In this document: positions 47,914 to 60,120 of the stretch, in pieces
Layout of the letters: each line of letters opens with the position of its first letter
How positions within the stretch are numbered: the first letter of the stretch is position 1
Translations under genes and position numbers: made by a program
The notes under the pieces: model-generated
What the model saw: the letters and a program-made list of their open reading frames with translations, nothing else
Told to the model about the DNA's origin: nothing
Database searches by the model: none
Source: Plantago major
Taxonomy: Eukaryota; Streptophyta; Magnoliopsida; Lamiales; Plantaginaceae
Length of the DNA: 64,000 bases
Assembly (NCBI GenBank): GCA_026545765.1
Contig: CM048844.1
Span: forward strand, 24,064,237 to 24,128,236
Direction of reading: 5' to 3'

Positions 47914-49080
47914 CTTAAAAACATTTTTATTAACTGACTTGTATGAAATTAATACTCTTTTTTTTTTTTTATCTCATCCTCAGGCCATATCTTCACCTCC
48001 CTCACATGTCGGTGATTTTCTATTAAAATTAAATTTTCAATATATATAATTATAACAAAAACAGTTCAAACTAGCTAGCTAGTTTTGTAACATCATTTTT
48101 TTTATAAATTAAAATAAAATTAAATATAAAAAGAAAACGTCTAAATGTAACAGTTAACACCATACACAAGTTTTTGTAAATAAATATAGTCAAAGGTTTT
48201 TTTAATTGTTTACATTATTTATCTTAATTCATTCCAATCCGCTAGATATATTACACCTTAGTAAATTGGAATTAAATTAAATCCATGCAATTTACTCCAA
48301 GTCGAAGCGAGAACCTAGATTGGGATGATTTAGGTTTACACTTCTCATTCCGATTAAATTTGATTATGTTATGGCGTACGTATCAATTGTGTAGTTTGTA
48401 AAAAGAAATTGCTCGCGAATTCACATTAGCATTCTTTGATGTTAGAAAAAAACTTGGACACCATGATTGTAGGTCTGGGAGACTCTCATTTGTACTTGTA
48501 CTTGGTGTAAATATGGTACTTCCTCCGTCCTACTGAATTTTATACATTTGTTATTTTTATCTGTCCTACATAACTTCTTATAATACATTTGGCCACTAAA
48601 GTAGTTTTGTCCATCTTTTTCACACTTTATCGTTACTTTAATTTTTCACATAAAGCTGCACACCAACTTTATTGTATGAAGTTCTACGAGACGGAGAGAA
48701 TATATTTTGTATTTTATAAATCAGTGGCAAGTGTCATTTGGTATATGAATATGTATGTATCTATGTATTTTATATCAGCAGTTGAACCAACGAACGTTGT
48801 ACATGCATACACAAATTTAATTACTCAAAGTTCGTCACGAGAACTAACAATCCAATCAATCGAGTCAATTGGAATATTTTCCTCTGGTTAGTATCATAGT
48901 CAAGCTTTAAGATGATGATTTTCAAAATTCTTAAATTCTTTATTCTTAGTGCCGGTGCAAGATGTGCTGTGTTATACTAGTCTAGATTTATGCGATTGGA
49001 CTATTAGTTAATTGGAAGACCGTGTGAGCCTAAATTAACGTTGTATGAAATGAGATACTAAAAATTGTGATAAAATGTGT
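47914..49080. other. Non-coding interval
   Basis: AT-rich with no gene seen, apart from the MITE listed at 48517-48702. Confidence 0.5.
48517..48702. mobile_element. Stowaway-type MITE
   Basis: Left end TACTTCCTCCGTCCTACTGA; right end TGAAGTTCTACGAGACGGAGAGAATA. Same family as 13332-13567 and 58429-58688. Confidence 0.65.
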
Positions 49081-49084
49081 TGAC

Positions 49085-49430
49085 CACTGTAGCCAATAGC
49101 GTTCGTCACTGTTATCCCATGGTAAATATAGGTAACAAAAGAAAGGGTGACAGATGCTCAAATGTCACCGTCTGTGGCCATTGTTTGTTTACCGGCCACC
49201 GCAATACAGTAGCAAATGTAATTTGCCTCAGGTGGTCAACGTGCACTGTGATGGGGTAGCCTTTGTTATAAACGGGCAAAAGAAATATCCTGTCACCAGA
49301 ATAATTTGGTGGCCTTTAATGGCCATGGGACAAAAAAAAGAACGGCCACGGTAATGACACCGTAGCCTTTGTAGGTTAGGAGACAAAAGAAAAAAGATTG
49401 GCCACAAGTCTGAACCGTAGCCTTTGTAGA
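49085..49430. repeat. Left array of GTAGCC/GGCCAC subterminal-like repeats
   Basis: CCGTAGCCTTTGTAG recurs (near 49360 and 49417), with GGCCAC and TGGCCATTGTTTG motifs. Matches the motif content of 53930-54400. Confidence 0.6.
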
Positions 49431-49634
49431 TTAGGAGGCAAAACTAAACAAAAAAGACCTCCTATGTAGAAAATTGACAGATAAGACAGAACACTCATTC
49501 AAATACCGAACTGCAAGTTTCAAAACTAACACCATCCAATCTACGAAAATATGTATGAAACATAAATGAACTTCCTAACATTGTTCAATAATTATAAAAA
49601 GCTTTCTAAATTATGCCCAATAAAAGATTCTTAG

Positions 49635-49845
49635 ATTGACTTTTTTTTTGAAATTTTGATCGTAAATTAATCTTAAATTATACGCAAAAATATAAAATAA
49701 AGTTATATTAGTAAAATATAATTGATTTATTTTTATAACATAATTTTATTATATTTTTGTGTCGTGTAATTTGCGAATAATTTACAGTCAAAATTCAAAA
49801 AATAGTCAACCGATAAAGCTTTTAATAGATCGGAGTGAGTATCTA
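49635..49845. mobile_element. Probable MITE with long inverted arms
   Basis: The left arm (GACTTTTTTTTTGAAATTTTGATCGTAAATT-type) is complementary to the right arm (AATTTGCGAATAATTTACAGTCAAAATTC-type). Right end ATCGGAGTGAGTA. Related in sequence to the MITE in FT intron 2. Confidence 0.5.
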
Positions 49846-50039
49846 GGTTGATTTCGATTGCGCTGGTATTGTCTTCATCACTAAGCTTTTCTTGGATTGC
49901 AAATTGGTTCTTGCACCAGCTGTGTCATAATGTCATCTTGCACCTCCTACAATGTTCAAACATGAGTATACATAACTTATAGATACTATATAAAAGACAT
50001 ATACATCTCATGGATGCTATATACATGCAAGTACCTGTT

Positions 50040-51666
50040 GCAACTCAGGAGTTATTGAGCATGTTGTGTTCATGTCCTCTGCATTTCCGTCTTTCCTTCC
50101 ATCCATTTCATATTCAAGATAAGGGTCAAGTGGTTGTTGCACTGGATAATACCCCCGAGCACTGATCCCTTGTTGAAATTTGGATCTGCACTTTCTCATC
50201 TATTTGTTTCTCAATTTCCAGCTGCAACTCTTGCATCATCTCTTCCCGCAATATGTTGCTTGTTGGATCCAGTCAACGCTTCAAAAGCATTTTCTAAACA
50301 TGGGACATGGCATGTCTGTCTTTTCGTGGTGGGGTAACCTAGCGACTGAAGATCAACTTCGCCAGATACACCAAAGCACTCTACCTCTATTTGGCCCTCC
50401 AACGGCTTGGGCCCATGCACGGGGGTCCCTTGGATCCGAATCAGATGGGCGATCCTCAAGTCTATCTGCCTAAATAATGTCCAAATTTTTCCTGTAGCTT
50501 TCCTGGTACATGGCATTAGTTAGACAAAAGATAATAATATAAAAAAAAAAAAAAAAATACACAAGGAGAGAAAATGTACTGATTGCAGCCAAGACTCACA
50601 ACAATAGTCCGATTGCTTTCATTTAGATACGCCTCGAGGGTTATAAGTGCAGTCCCATCCTCCACACCATCCTCCAGTGGACATTATTCCTTCTCCTTCA
50701 GCTTTTTGTTCTTGTCATACTCAACACGGGTTTTAATGAATGCGTTTAAGCTGTTCCCGCGTTCTTGGATGCATGCTTGTAGTACCACTGATGTGTGTAC
50801 CCATTGCCTTTGATACTGGGTTCCCTGCTTCATCGTACACCACACCTCTATTTTTTGAATTTTGAATTGACATCTTCACCACGTCAGGTAATTTCCAGTA
50901 CCTCACGCACTTCCAATAGTGGCGGACTTGCATCCACTTTGGTCTACGCCTGTCCTTCGCATACTGCTTGGCATTCTTCCAAGTATTCTTATATTTTGCA
51001 CTGCTCACGACATTCCATTGCCTAACAATTCGTTCCTGTAGATCTGGCTCCCAACGACACACCATTTTCATAAATAAAGTTTAGTTAATACATGCCTAAA
51101 ATCATATTAATACATGTATAGGTATAACAAAAACATTGAAATTCTAACCCCAAATTCCCTCCACAGAAGCTAGCGGTGAGACTTTGGAACTTTTCCCCAA
51201 CTTGCGTAACTAGGCTCAAAGAAGAACTGGAGGCGATGGGCTATGATTTTCTCTATATTACTCTTATTGGTGAACATACCGGTATCATCAACAGTTACAT
51301 TTATCCTGTCTTCTCTTCTTTTAATAGCTTTTGGGGCTTTTGTGACGCCACGACCATTTTTAGTCCCAGATCTGGCATCTCAGAATCTGCAGGGTCATCC
51401 TCGAATCTTGGTGTATGAGGGGGCCCCCAATATGCAGGAGGTAGTACTCCACTCGATGGAGGATCCATTGTTGAGTCTTCTTGTTGTGATTGTAGTGCAC
51501 CTTCATCCGGCTGTGTGACTTGAAGTTGTGAGTTTGATGAGGAGGCACCAACATGAGGCTGAGGCTGTACATCAACAGGATGTTGTGGTAATGTAGTAGT
51601 GTTCACCACATGGCCGGGGCTCCGCATGGGATTCAGATAAGACCCTATCCTGAGGTCGAGCACCAT
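50040..51666 (-). pseudogene. TNP1-like Transposase_24 gene of the second CACTA-like element
   Basis: Minus-strand pieces: an N-terminal Pro/Gln/Ser-rich part from 51666 or an internal Met (MRSPGHVVNTTTLPQHPVD); INVTVDDTGMFTNKSN near 51280; FFEPSYASWGKVPKS near 51200; an exon at 51071-50733 with CRWEPDLQERIVRQWNVV, KYKNTWKNAKQYAKD, SIQNSKNRGVVYDEAG and GTHISGTTSM; then EAYLNESNRTIVVSLGCNQ near 50600, SDSDPRDPRAWAQAVGG near 50420 and EYEMDGRKDGNAEDM near 50100. The S-KNR and GT-S order is that of Transposase_24, as in the TNP1-like gene at 28.2-30.3 kb. Frameshifts and stops between the later pieces mark it as decayed. Confidence 0.65.
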
Positions 51667-51697
51667 GGCTATGTATGCGCCCCCGACGTGCTATATG

Positions 51698-51854
51698 TGT
51701 AACGCCCCAAAGTTTCAAGTCAAGTCCAAGCAGTTTGAGGGATCGAGAACGCTACTCATACCAACAAGGTGCACCTTTCTTTTCGGGAATCCATCTAATA
51801 AGAACTTCAGAGTTAAGCATGCGTGCTCTGTAGCAATTGGGCTGGGCCGTTACA
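51698..51854 (+). mobile_element. Cassandra-type solo LTR with 5S rRNA-like segment
   Basis: Starts TGTAACGCCCC and ends GGGCCGTTACA (inverted termini TGTAAC/GTTACA), and is flanked by a perfect 5-bp duplication ATATG (51693-51697 and 51855-51859). The inside resembles 5S rRNA: CTCATACCAACAAGGTGCACC and AGAACTTCAGAGTTAAGCATGCG-type blocks match the internal promoter part of 5S genes. Cassandra TRIM elements are known for such 5S-bearing LTRs. At 157 bases it is shorter than typical. No internal region remains. Confidence 0.75.
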
Positions 51855-51859
51855 ATATG

Positions 51860-53930
51860 CAGCTTGCCAGACATGACTGGTACCTAGAACATGACATGCA
51901 TGGATAAAATTATTAGACAAACGATTTTCACATCTCAATATTTACAGAAAAAGAATTGGAAATAAGCTAGTAGATAGATATGTGATATGAAGCAATCCAC
52001 TTGTGTGTTTTATGCCACAGACCTGATGTAGTATAAATAATGAACTAATGATAATACACATTGAACAAGCAAGTGATAAATAATGTATGCAGAAATGTCC
52101 TAAACTAATCAATCAACCAATTGCACTGCAATAACTGGACGTAACGATAATCAGTAAACACTGGATTAGCAAGTGATGAAGATCAGACCTGCACTCACAT
52201 ACAAAGGGAACTCTCGCAGGAGCAGATTATGGAGAATCAAAATTAGGCTAGATCATCCATAATCTATTAAGCCCGGTACTGAAGTGTACTAATACATCTT
52301 AAGAACGGCTTATATAAATTTTACTACACATAAACATCAAATTTACTCTCTCTTCCATTTCCCAAATTTTCTCAACTCAGTCCCACAAACCAGCAAAGAG
52401 AGAAAACACAAGTAATTTACAGCACTTGTGAAAAATTCCACATGATTCATACTTACTAATGAAAAGGCGAAAACCAAAAAAAGGATAAGAAAACCTCATG
52501 TTAGTACATAACGCACCTTAGCACGATTGAAGATGTGCAACTTGTTGTATATAGGCTAGCAAGACACTCTACACTCTTAACTTGTCCCTGATAAAATTCA
52601 ACAAAGTAGGTGTTAGTGCATTTAGTTAAGTCAAGATATAATCACACACATTAAGAATTCAAATGGCTTCTCTCTCCACAAGCAAAATTCCAAATTGATG
52701 TCATCATATCTGCAATATTCTTTATAATCCAACCAAGATTTCTCCAAGCAGAAAGGCGACCTTCTATCTAAAGTGCAATTAAAACTGGAGGTGACCTAGC
52801 TTTTTTTTTTTTTTTATTTATAAAAGCGAACACTGCCACATTACAAATACTCCGTGTGAACAAAGACCTCACCAAAGTGGAGGTGCAAACGCGGAATTCT
52901 GCAAGTTTGATACATTATTTCGATTAATATTGCTTACATTAACTAAACTGCTGATGACTATTTGAACACCAAGGCCTACAGGACAACTAAGTTCATTCCA
53001 GAAAGAACTTCCTGTATCAGCATAGCAGGTGTATATAGCTCATGGTCTTATTTATTTTCCTCTTATTTGCAAACTGTGTAACCTAGCTTCACTTGAGAGT
53101 TTATCCCACTAAAAAAACTAAAGGTTCTAATTCTTAGCTTCATTTCAGGAACTTCTACTCCTCCCTACTTAAGAATCTCCATTAACCAATCAAGAACAAT
53201 TTTTTTTTTTTTTTTAAAAAAGAACAAATTTTCTTGTAAGCATTTTGTTAAACACCTTGTCTACAATCCTCTCAATGGTGTTCAGGAGAAATAACAATGG
53301 CATATAAATTAATCAAAGAAGTTGAGTACAAAGGTCTAACTGAATTAGAATACAAAAAGAAACTAAAATTCATACCTTTACAAATGGAGGATGAAGAGAT
53401 ACATTATACCAAGGGAATGGTGGCAAATTTATACAGCTGAAGTGGAAGATGTTCATGGCGCCAATTGAGAAGAAGAGAGGCGCCAATTTTAGACGTGATG
53501 GAAGAAGTTGGGATCGTGGTTTGAATTCCTGTAGAATTAACTGATTTGCAGGCTCTACTTTCTTAATAAGTGATCTGTCAAGCCAATATTACGGAACTTA
53601 TTTATATTGAAAATACTATATCATTAATCACATTATCATATTCTTATGTATACATCATTATGAACATATCAACTACTTAAACAAATAGCTTCACTCGAAA
53701 CATAAATATTCCATTCATTTAATTTCTCAGAAAAAATTTCATTTTCATCTTCAACGAGATTTGATCTCAATCTCCTTCATATGACATTATTTCTTATTTA
53801 CGATAATATTTAGGTATTGTTTTTGTTTAGGTGTAATGATATAATAATTGAATATTCTATTCACCGTAAAAATTAGCACACCCTAAATTATATTTCGAAA
53901 TCCGTTCTTGTGTGTCCTTGACCAGCAAAT
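51860..53930. other. Non-coding interval inside the second CACTA-like element
   Basis: No gene seen. Contains T-runs at 52801-52816 and 53199-53213. It lies upstream of the TNP1-like pseudogene, where a transposase gene would be expected; none is visible. Confidence 0.45.
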
Positions 53931-54400
53931 TATTATTACCGATATACGGTGACCATTGTTGTTATTTTGCCACCGTTTAACATCAGTGACTAATATTTGG
54001 TGGCGAATGAGTGATATTTAACTTTAAGACCCCCGACAAATAATTGTTACTGATATACAGTGGCCATTGTTTGTATTTTGCCACCGTTTAACAGCAGTGA
54101 CTAATACTCGGTAGCGAATGAGCATTTATTTTGCTACCATTTAACATCAGTGACTAATATTTGGTGGCGAATGAGTGCTATTTAACTTTAAGACCCCCGA
54201 CAAATAATTGTTACCGATATACAGTGGCCATTGTTTTCATTTTGCCACTGTTTAACAGCAATGACTAATACTCCGTAGCGAATGAGCGTTGACTATCTTT
54301 GACACTCAGGAAAAATAATTGTTACCAATATACGGTGGCCATTGTTTTTATTTTGCCACTGTTTAATAGCAGTGACCAATACTCGGTGATGAATGTAAAC
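53930..54400. repeat. Tandem repeat array, unit about 110-120 bases
   Basis: About four copies of a unit starting CCGATATACGGTGGCCATTG, then TTTTGCCACCGTTTAACA, CAGTGACTAATA and GGTGGCGAATGAG, most ending in CAAATAATTGTTA. Copies vary in length, and one contains a partial internal duplication. Confidence 0.85.
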
Positions 54401-54425
54401 TTTTTTTTGTAACATTGGAATTGGG

Positions 54426-55676
54426 GATTTGTCATAGATCCTAGATTCTTTATGTAAGTTTTGATAATTGAGTACCCTAACAATTAAATGATTTTGATTT
54501 TGTACATGGAATCCTTTATGTCGAGTTGTATGTAATATTTGTACGGTTAAAAAGGTCTAAAACAGTGTTATTCAAAATGTTTAAGAAACCACATCAGATT
54601 AAAGATTCGAAGAACTTGTTGCACTGATATGAATCAAGATCAACAGACTCACACTAGGGTACTGATATAAAGATGATGTATCGTTTTAAAGGTCAAACTA
54701 GAGTTTCTGAATGGACCATTCTATAGTTTTTTAGGAACCATTATCTTATTGGTAAAATGGTGAACTTTTTGTAGGTAAACAATTTTGTAGGGAGAGTAAA
54801 TGAAATTTGCTATTATGAAAGAAAAATGGCTTAGGCTAATGTATAAAGTTATAGCAGAAAGTTGCAAGCATGAGTCTTGGAAAACACAACTCCGTTGGAG
54901 ATTTTGGCACACAGTGCTACGAGTATGGCCCTTGAGCCCATTAATTGAAAGGTCATTCAACAGAAGAGAACGTCTTGGCCGGTCCACTAGTGATTGGTCC
55001 AAAAGACCTAAAATTAGTACTCCCTCAACCTGAATATTATGGTTTTGCGTTTAATTTTACGTGAAAATTTAAAATAAATTATACAAGATAAACAAGTGGC
55101 AAAATATATAATTTTAATGGTGAGATATGTAAATTGCGTGTAAATGTAAGATTGTTTATTATTTATTCAGTGTGGAATAAAATCATTTTTAGTAATATAT
55201 GAAATTTTATGGGAAGGTTAAAAATATCAAATGTATGAACTATAAAGTTATACGGAACATGGGGAGTATTTCGTATAAAAGACAATGAAATACCCTAGAC
55301 ATCACATAGAAATTTGACATGTTCACTGAAATCTACGAGACGGATCTACTTTCTTTAGCACATACATAAACTTTCACAAATCATATAATGGTCATACGTA
55401 TCAAAAATCATAACAATCTCTCGCATATATATTATTACACAACCATGTATACTTTCTCAAAGTACCAAATGACATATGCCAAACTCTTGAAACTCTTGAT
55501 TCTAAGAGATCTCAAATATAGGTTTAAGACTCTCTTAGTAGCTTCCAAATACCGTACCATAAAGTTCCTTAATGTCTCTACTATCAACAAACTTTCACAT
55601 CATATACATATAGGCAACATACAATCAACTTCACATCCATGCTTCCACAAGACTCATGTAGGGTTTAATTATTTTT
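54426..55676. other. Interval downstream of the acyltransferase gene
   Basis: No gene seen. A MITE lies at 55018-55269. The acyltransferase 3' UTR should occupy the right-hand part, below 55676. Confidence 0.5.
55018..55269. mobile_element. Probable MITE
   Basis: Left end TACTCCCTCAACCTGAATA; right end TATACGGAACATGGGGAGTATT. The termini are more diverged than in the other copies. Confidence 0.5.
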
Positions 55677-56762
55677 TCATGCCAAAAACCTCTGCCAATG
55701 AGTTTGAAACTTTTGCATCTCTTTAGGAGGCAAAGCAACCAAAACACTCAATCCATCACTCATGGATCCACCAATCTCTGGAAAGTATAATATGATATCT
55801 TTCCTACGGTGCACCACAGGACAACTATACTTTGGCTTTCCCCATGGATACACCACTTCATCAAACCCTAATCTCCACCATGAAGATACCAAGAACTCTC
55901 CATTAGGGAACCCTTTGTTAACTTCCCCCCAATCTATCGCGGACCTTGCGTATTCATCTGTCATTCTTTCGTTCGCCTCGAACAACTTGTCCACTATATT
56001 AGCGAAAGGTTCATCCTCCAGATACGAACACTTTGCAGATGCATAAGTACTTAGCACCGCGTTGCCACAATAGGAAAGTGGTAGTGGCGGATTCAACCTC
56101 GGCCTAATGTCAATCGCGTATAACACAATGGATTCTCTATCCCGATTGTTCTCATCATTGAACGATAAGGCCTTGCACCTCCATACATGAGCCGTGATGA
56201 CGTTGAAGCCAGTTATTTTCTTGGCAGGACGAGGTCCCTCAGTTTTCGCCTTCTCCTTTAAGTAGTTGATATCTTTGGAGCTTAGCCTGAAGATTTTGAA
56301 GTCTAGGTCCTCTTGTTTGATCTCAAACACTTGCGGAGCATCTTCTCCAACCGGAAGCTTGAGCTTGAGTAACTCGACGTGGGGGAACGTGACTTGGGGC
56401 GGGGACCTAGCCGCAAGGAGGTGGCGATCGGTGCACGGGATGATGGCTAGAGGTTTGTCATCAAATGCTTGGGATGCCAAGTTTTCAAGGAACACTTTGA
56501 AGCTTAGTCCATCAAATAGAAGGTGATTTGTTGACGTGCCAATACAAAAACTACCACATTTGAAAGATGTCACCTGCATTTAGGCACAAGAGAAGCTAGA
56601 ATTAGTGAGAAACATATATAAGGTGATTTGTTGACGTGCCAATACAAAAACTACCACATTTGAAAGATGTCACCTGCATTTAGGCACAAGAGAAGCTAGA
56701 ATTAGTGAGAAACATATATATGCAAATTTCTCACATGTAAATTAAAGATCGTACTCCGTAGG

Positions 56763-56810
<48 letters not shown>

Positions 56811-59694
56811 ACGCACCGCACTAATCCAAGCACATTCTATAACATGAGTATTTGTTATAAAAACACTTAATATAATTTCATGACATCTTATAAACTCACA
56901 AAAATCGATGAAAAATATCAAGTAGATAACTACGTCTCTAGAGAGAGTGGAACATATTTAAAGACGGACATACATACATACATATATATATATATTATCA
57001 GCAAAATTATCAATGTAATTAATTAAAACGTCTATGTAGTTTACCAAATGTGTGTTTTGTTTAATATGAAAAAGCATAAATTTTGAGAACATTGACGTAT
57101 CGATTAATAAAATCGATAATTTCTTGACAAAATAGGTCCGTCTATAGATACGTGATCTAGAGACAGTCTATGAAGAGTATTACGCTATAAAAATATCAGA
57201 GTTTTTTTACTTAATAATGTCAATATTTTACATTAAATATATTTTGTAAAAAAAATATTAAAATTGTGTATTAAATCACCAATGTGCACAATACACATAC
57301 TAATTATAAGTCGGATGTTATCTAACAAAGAAATGAATAAGAAACCAAAATTTCGTTGCAACAATTTTCAATAAAGAACGGGAATAAACGTTTACATCTT
57401 AATCATCTTCCTCTCTTATGGGGGGGGGGGGGGGGTTGTGTTTTTTTAAAAAACACAACAACTTTATAATTAGTCCTTCGGAACTTGAATGCTAAATAAA
57501 CAACAGCCTGGCTGGAACCTTTATAAGCAAAAACCAAATGAGCGATCAGGATTTTTCCACTGTGTAAGATTTTGTAACATCAAAGAAAATAAAATAAATT
57601 TTCGAGTTTTCAAATTTGAGAATACTATCAATATTTCAACTACCTTTTAAAAAGTCTTGTAAAGGGATAGTTATCTATTTTATACAAGATATACATTATG
57701 TTCTCATAGGTTAGTCAATACTCGTGGAAGAAAAAAAAAACAAAATTTTTAATTGAACTGAACTTATTTGTAGTATAAAAAAGTACTAAGCAAATCTGAA
57801 CTGAACTGAACTAAACTAAATTTAAATTAATAAATTTTCAAATGAAAATATAATTAACAACGCCTTACTAGTATTTCTTTTTCCTAATATTACTAGTACA
57901 TGTGTCTAAAATCTTATTCAATGGAATGTAAATGGAACTTCTCAATATAAATTCATCAATGTACAATTCAAAACTACTTCAAACACATGAAATTCTTTTT
58001 ATGATTTGTAAATTTTCATTTTTATATTTAAAACATGATAAAATGTTATAAAAATTTCCCAAGAACTCAAAAACATTTTTTTCTTTAGAATCTGTATACA
58101 AGATGTCCCTGAACCAATATCTTAATGCATTTATACTCTTATTTAGTTAAAATGACACCAAATCCGTACGTGCATTAGTTCCATTTCAATTATAGGAGTA
58201 ATAATTGTGTGTGTGTGTGTGTAACTACTACTGTATATGATTGTATTATATATAAAACAAAATTCTATAAGACTAGTAGAGACAAAAATTAATACCGATC
58301 ACCTACCAACCATATATAATATATATAACAATTTTGATTCCCAGAGACTAGAATAATTGAGTTCACCAAATAGAGTGGCTAATTAATTGCTTTGATTTAA
58401 GATTTTTTTTTTTAACGGCAAAAAATTATACTCCCTCCGTCCCGGAGAATTTCATACATTATGGTTAGCGCACAGTTTTTTGCGAAAAGTTAAAGTAATT
58501 ATAGAATATATAAAAGGTGGAAAAAAAAAGTGTACTTTTAGTGGCAAAATGTGTAATTTGAGTGTAAAGTTGAGATTGTTTATTATTTGTTGGGTGTGGG
58601 ATAGCTTTCTTTTTTGGTAATGCATGAAGTTTTGTAGGACGGCTAAAAATGGCAAATGTATGAAGTTCTGCGGGACGGATGGAGTATTAATTAACTAAAA
58701 CGATAACTTTTACACGAGAATAAGCAATGCTCCCCGATAACAAACCACAGTAAAAGATGAATTTCTTTGATTTCGAAGACATATAATGTTCACTCAACCA
58801 TATTCGATTAGACTATGATGTTTATTTATGGTTAAGCTAAAGTTTTTTCTCTTTTATTTCTTATATTAGAATTATGCCATGCATAATGTGTAAAGTTCAA
58901 TATGACTAATTAGTTGGCCCAGGAATAAAATGTTTAAATTTCTCCAGGAATATTAATATGTTACATAATTCAAAGCATATAGTGCAGTTTTATTTTGAGA
59001 AGAAAACAAAGAGTTGTGTTGGATGATTTAACAGTTAGACGACTAGCCATTAAGAAAAAACAGTTAGATGACTAAAAATTAGTGAAATATGCTTTTATGA
59101 AATTTGGATGGGTACGTGGAAGTGTTATTACTCGTATATGAGTTTCTTAAGCTCTTTGTAAAATTTGTTAGATGTTGAATAAAACAATAAAACTTTGCCG
59201 ATTACAAAAATTGTTTTAATAAACATTGATATACGTACGAATTCATGTACCTGAATTACACAAAGCGGTTGATCATCAAATTTTTCCAAACTTTGAACAA
59301 TTAGTTGCATGAACGCTGGATTAGGATACACCAAATCCCCTACTTCCTCAAGCGTAAACTCCGATGAGGCCTCAACGAACCCTACCCCTCGCGGTAGGCA
59401 GTCAACCTCCAGACGTCCCGTCTGAGGATTCATCTTCAACCTACCGGCCAAGAAATCGTAGGTCACCATAAGTTTGTCAAGGGCATCTTTAACCCTAGCG
59501 GTTACAACTTCCGGGCCGAAATCAGGGTTGGCAGGAAAGAAATGGACAGTTTGGACATGAAAATTGAGAACTTGGTCAATGTTTGACAAGAAAACTTTTT
59601 TGTCTTCATCAATTGGTTTTGATGGAAATAGTAAAGTTGAGTGTTGGAGAGTGACTTTGAGGTCATGGATGGCTGGTTCAGGGAGGCTACCCAT
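55677..59694 (-). CDS. BAHD acyltransferase, GLAUCE-like, two exons
   Basis: BAHD enzymes transfer an acyl group from acyl-CoA to an alcohol or amine in the cytosol. Exon 1 is 59694-59251 (148 codons, ending LCVIQ), intron 56574-59250 (GT-AG, 2677 nt), exon 2 56573-55677. The product is 446 residues, normal for the family. The catalytic HLLFD lies at His165-Asp169 within NHLLFDG. The second BAHD signature, normally DFGWG, reads VYPWG at about 389-393, so its Asp is absent. By memory, the whole sequence (FLSNIDQVLNFHVQTVHFF, FPNGEFLVSSWWRLGF, YPWGKPKYSCPVV) resembles proteins annotated as acyltransferase GLAUCE or omega-hydroxypalmitate O-feruloyl transferase-like, so the substrate is unknown. 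The frame is open in both exons. Exon 2's splice acceptor lies inside a 100-bp tandem duplication. Confidence 0.9.
56520..56720. repeat. 100-bp perfect tandem duplication across the exon 2 acceptor
   Basis: 56521-56620 and 56621-56720 are identical. Each unit contains the last bases of the intron, the TGCAG acceptor and the first 53 coding bases of exon 2 of the acyltransferase gene. The right-hand copy is therefore a full decoy acceptor inside the intron. Confidence 0.95.
56766..56805. repeat. (AT)n microsatellite
   Basis: Forty bases of alternating AT in the acyltransferase intron. Confidence 0.95.
57420..57435. repeat. Poly-G run
   Basis: Sixteen G in the acyltransferase intron. Confidence 0.9.
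58429..58688. mobile_element. Stowaway-type MITE in the acyltransferase intron
   Basis: Left end TACTCCCTCCGTCCCGGAGA; right end TGAAGTTCTGCGGGACGGATGGAGTA. Clear inverted ends with inverted inner arms (TTTCATACATT / AATGTATGAAG). Confidence 0.8.
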
Positions 59695-59756
59695 TTTTTA
59701 TGATAGAAGTTTCAAATGTGAAGTGTTCGGTGAGTTGATGTGGTTTGATGAGGCAG

Positions 59757-59764
59757 TATTTATA
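59757..59764 (-). promoter_or_regulatory. TATA box of the acyltransferase gene
   Basis: The minus strand reads GACTATAAATACTGC, about 65 bases upstream of the start codon at 59694. With a start site about 30 bases downstream, the leader would be short. Confidence 0.6.
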
Positions 59765-59937
59765 GTCAGCTAGCTGACGGATAACAAATATGCGCACCGT
59801 CCTAATTTCAATTTCAATTTCCTTTTTCTTTTTTTGCTCAAACTCAACTTTCATACGTTAAATGAAATTGAAATCTATCTTCTATTTTATTCACTCACTC
59901 TACTAGTTAGGCTCTGTTCTTTTCAACTGAAAACTCA

Positions 59938-60015
59938 TTCGATTCGATTCATTTCAGCCCATTCGATTCGATTTCAGCCCATTCGATTGGCCTAAATTCG
60001 ATTTCGATTCGATTC
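59938..60015. repeat. Imperfect GATTCGATTTC repeats
   Basis: CATTCGATTCGATT units repeat with small changes. A second cluster of the same unit lies at 60824-60920. Confidence 0.85.
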
Positions 60016-60024
60016 ATTAAATTC

Positions 60025-60068
60025 ATATTATTATTATTATTATTGTTGTTGTTGTTGTTGTTGTTGTT

Positions 60069-60120
<52 letters not shown>

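Larger units (their letters stand above)
49080..54425 (-). mobile_element. Probable second CACTA-like element, ends not resolved
   Basis: A Transposase_24-like pseudogene (50040-51666) sits between two regions of short repeats with shared GTGGCCATTGTTTGT and CCACCG motifs (49085-49430 and 53930-54400). This resembles CACTA subterminal arrays around a TNP1-type gene. The left edge shows CACTGTAGCC near 49085 and the right edge TTTTTTTTGTAACATTG near 54420, both imperfect as CACTA termini. No TNP2 was found and no target duplication could be set. Confidence 0.45.

Noticed and set aside
51750..51850. Possible 5S rRNA gene
   Set aside because: Only the internal part is 5S-like and it is diverged. 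It lies inside a solo LTR with its own termini and duplication.
55388..55726. 112-codon plus-strand open frame
   Set aside because: Lies in the 3' flank of the acyltransferase and overlaps its end. AT-rich, no motif.
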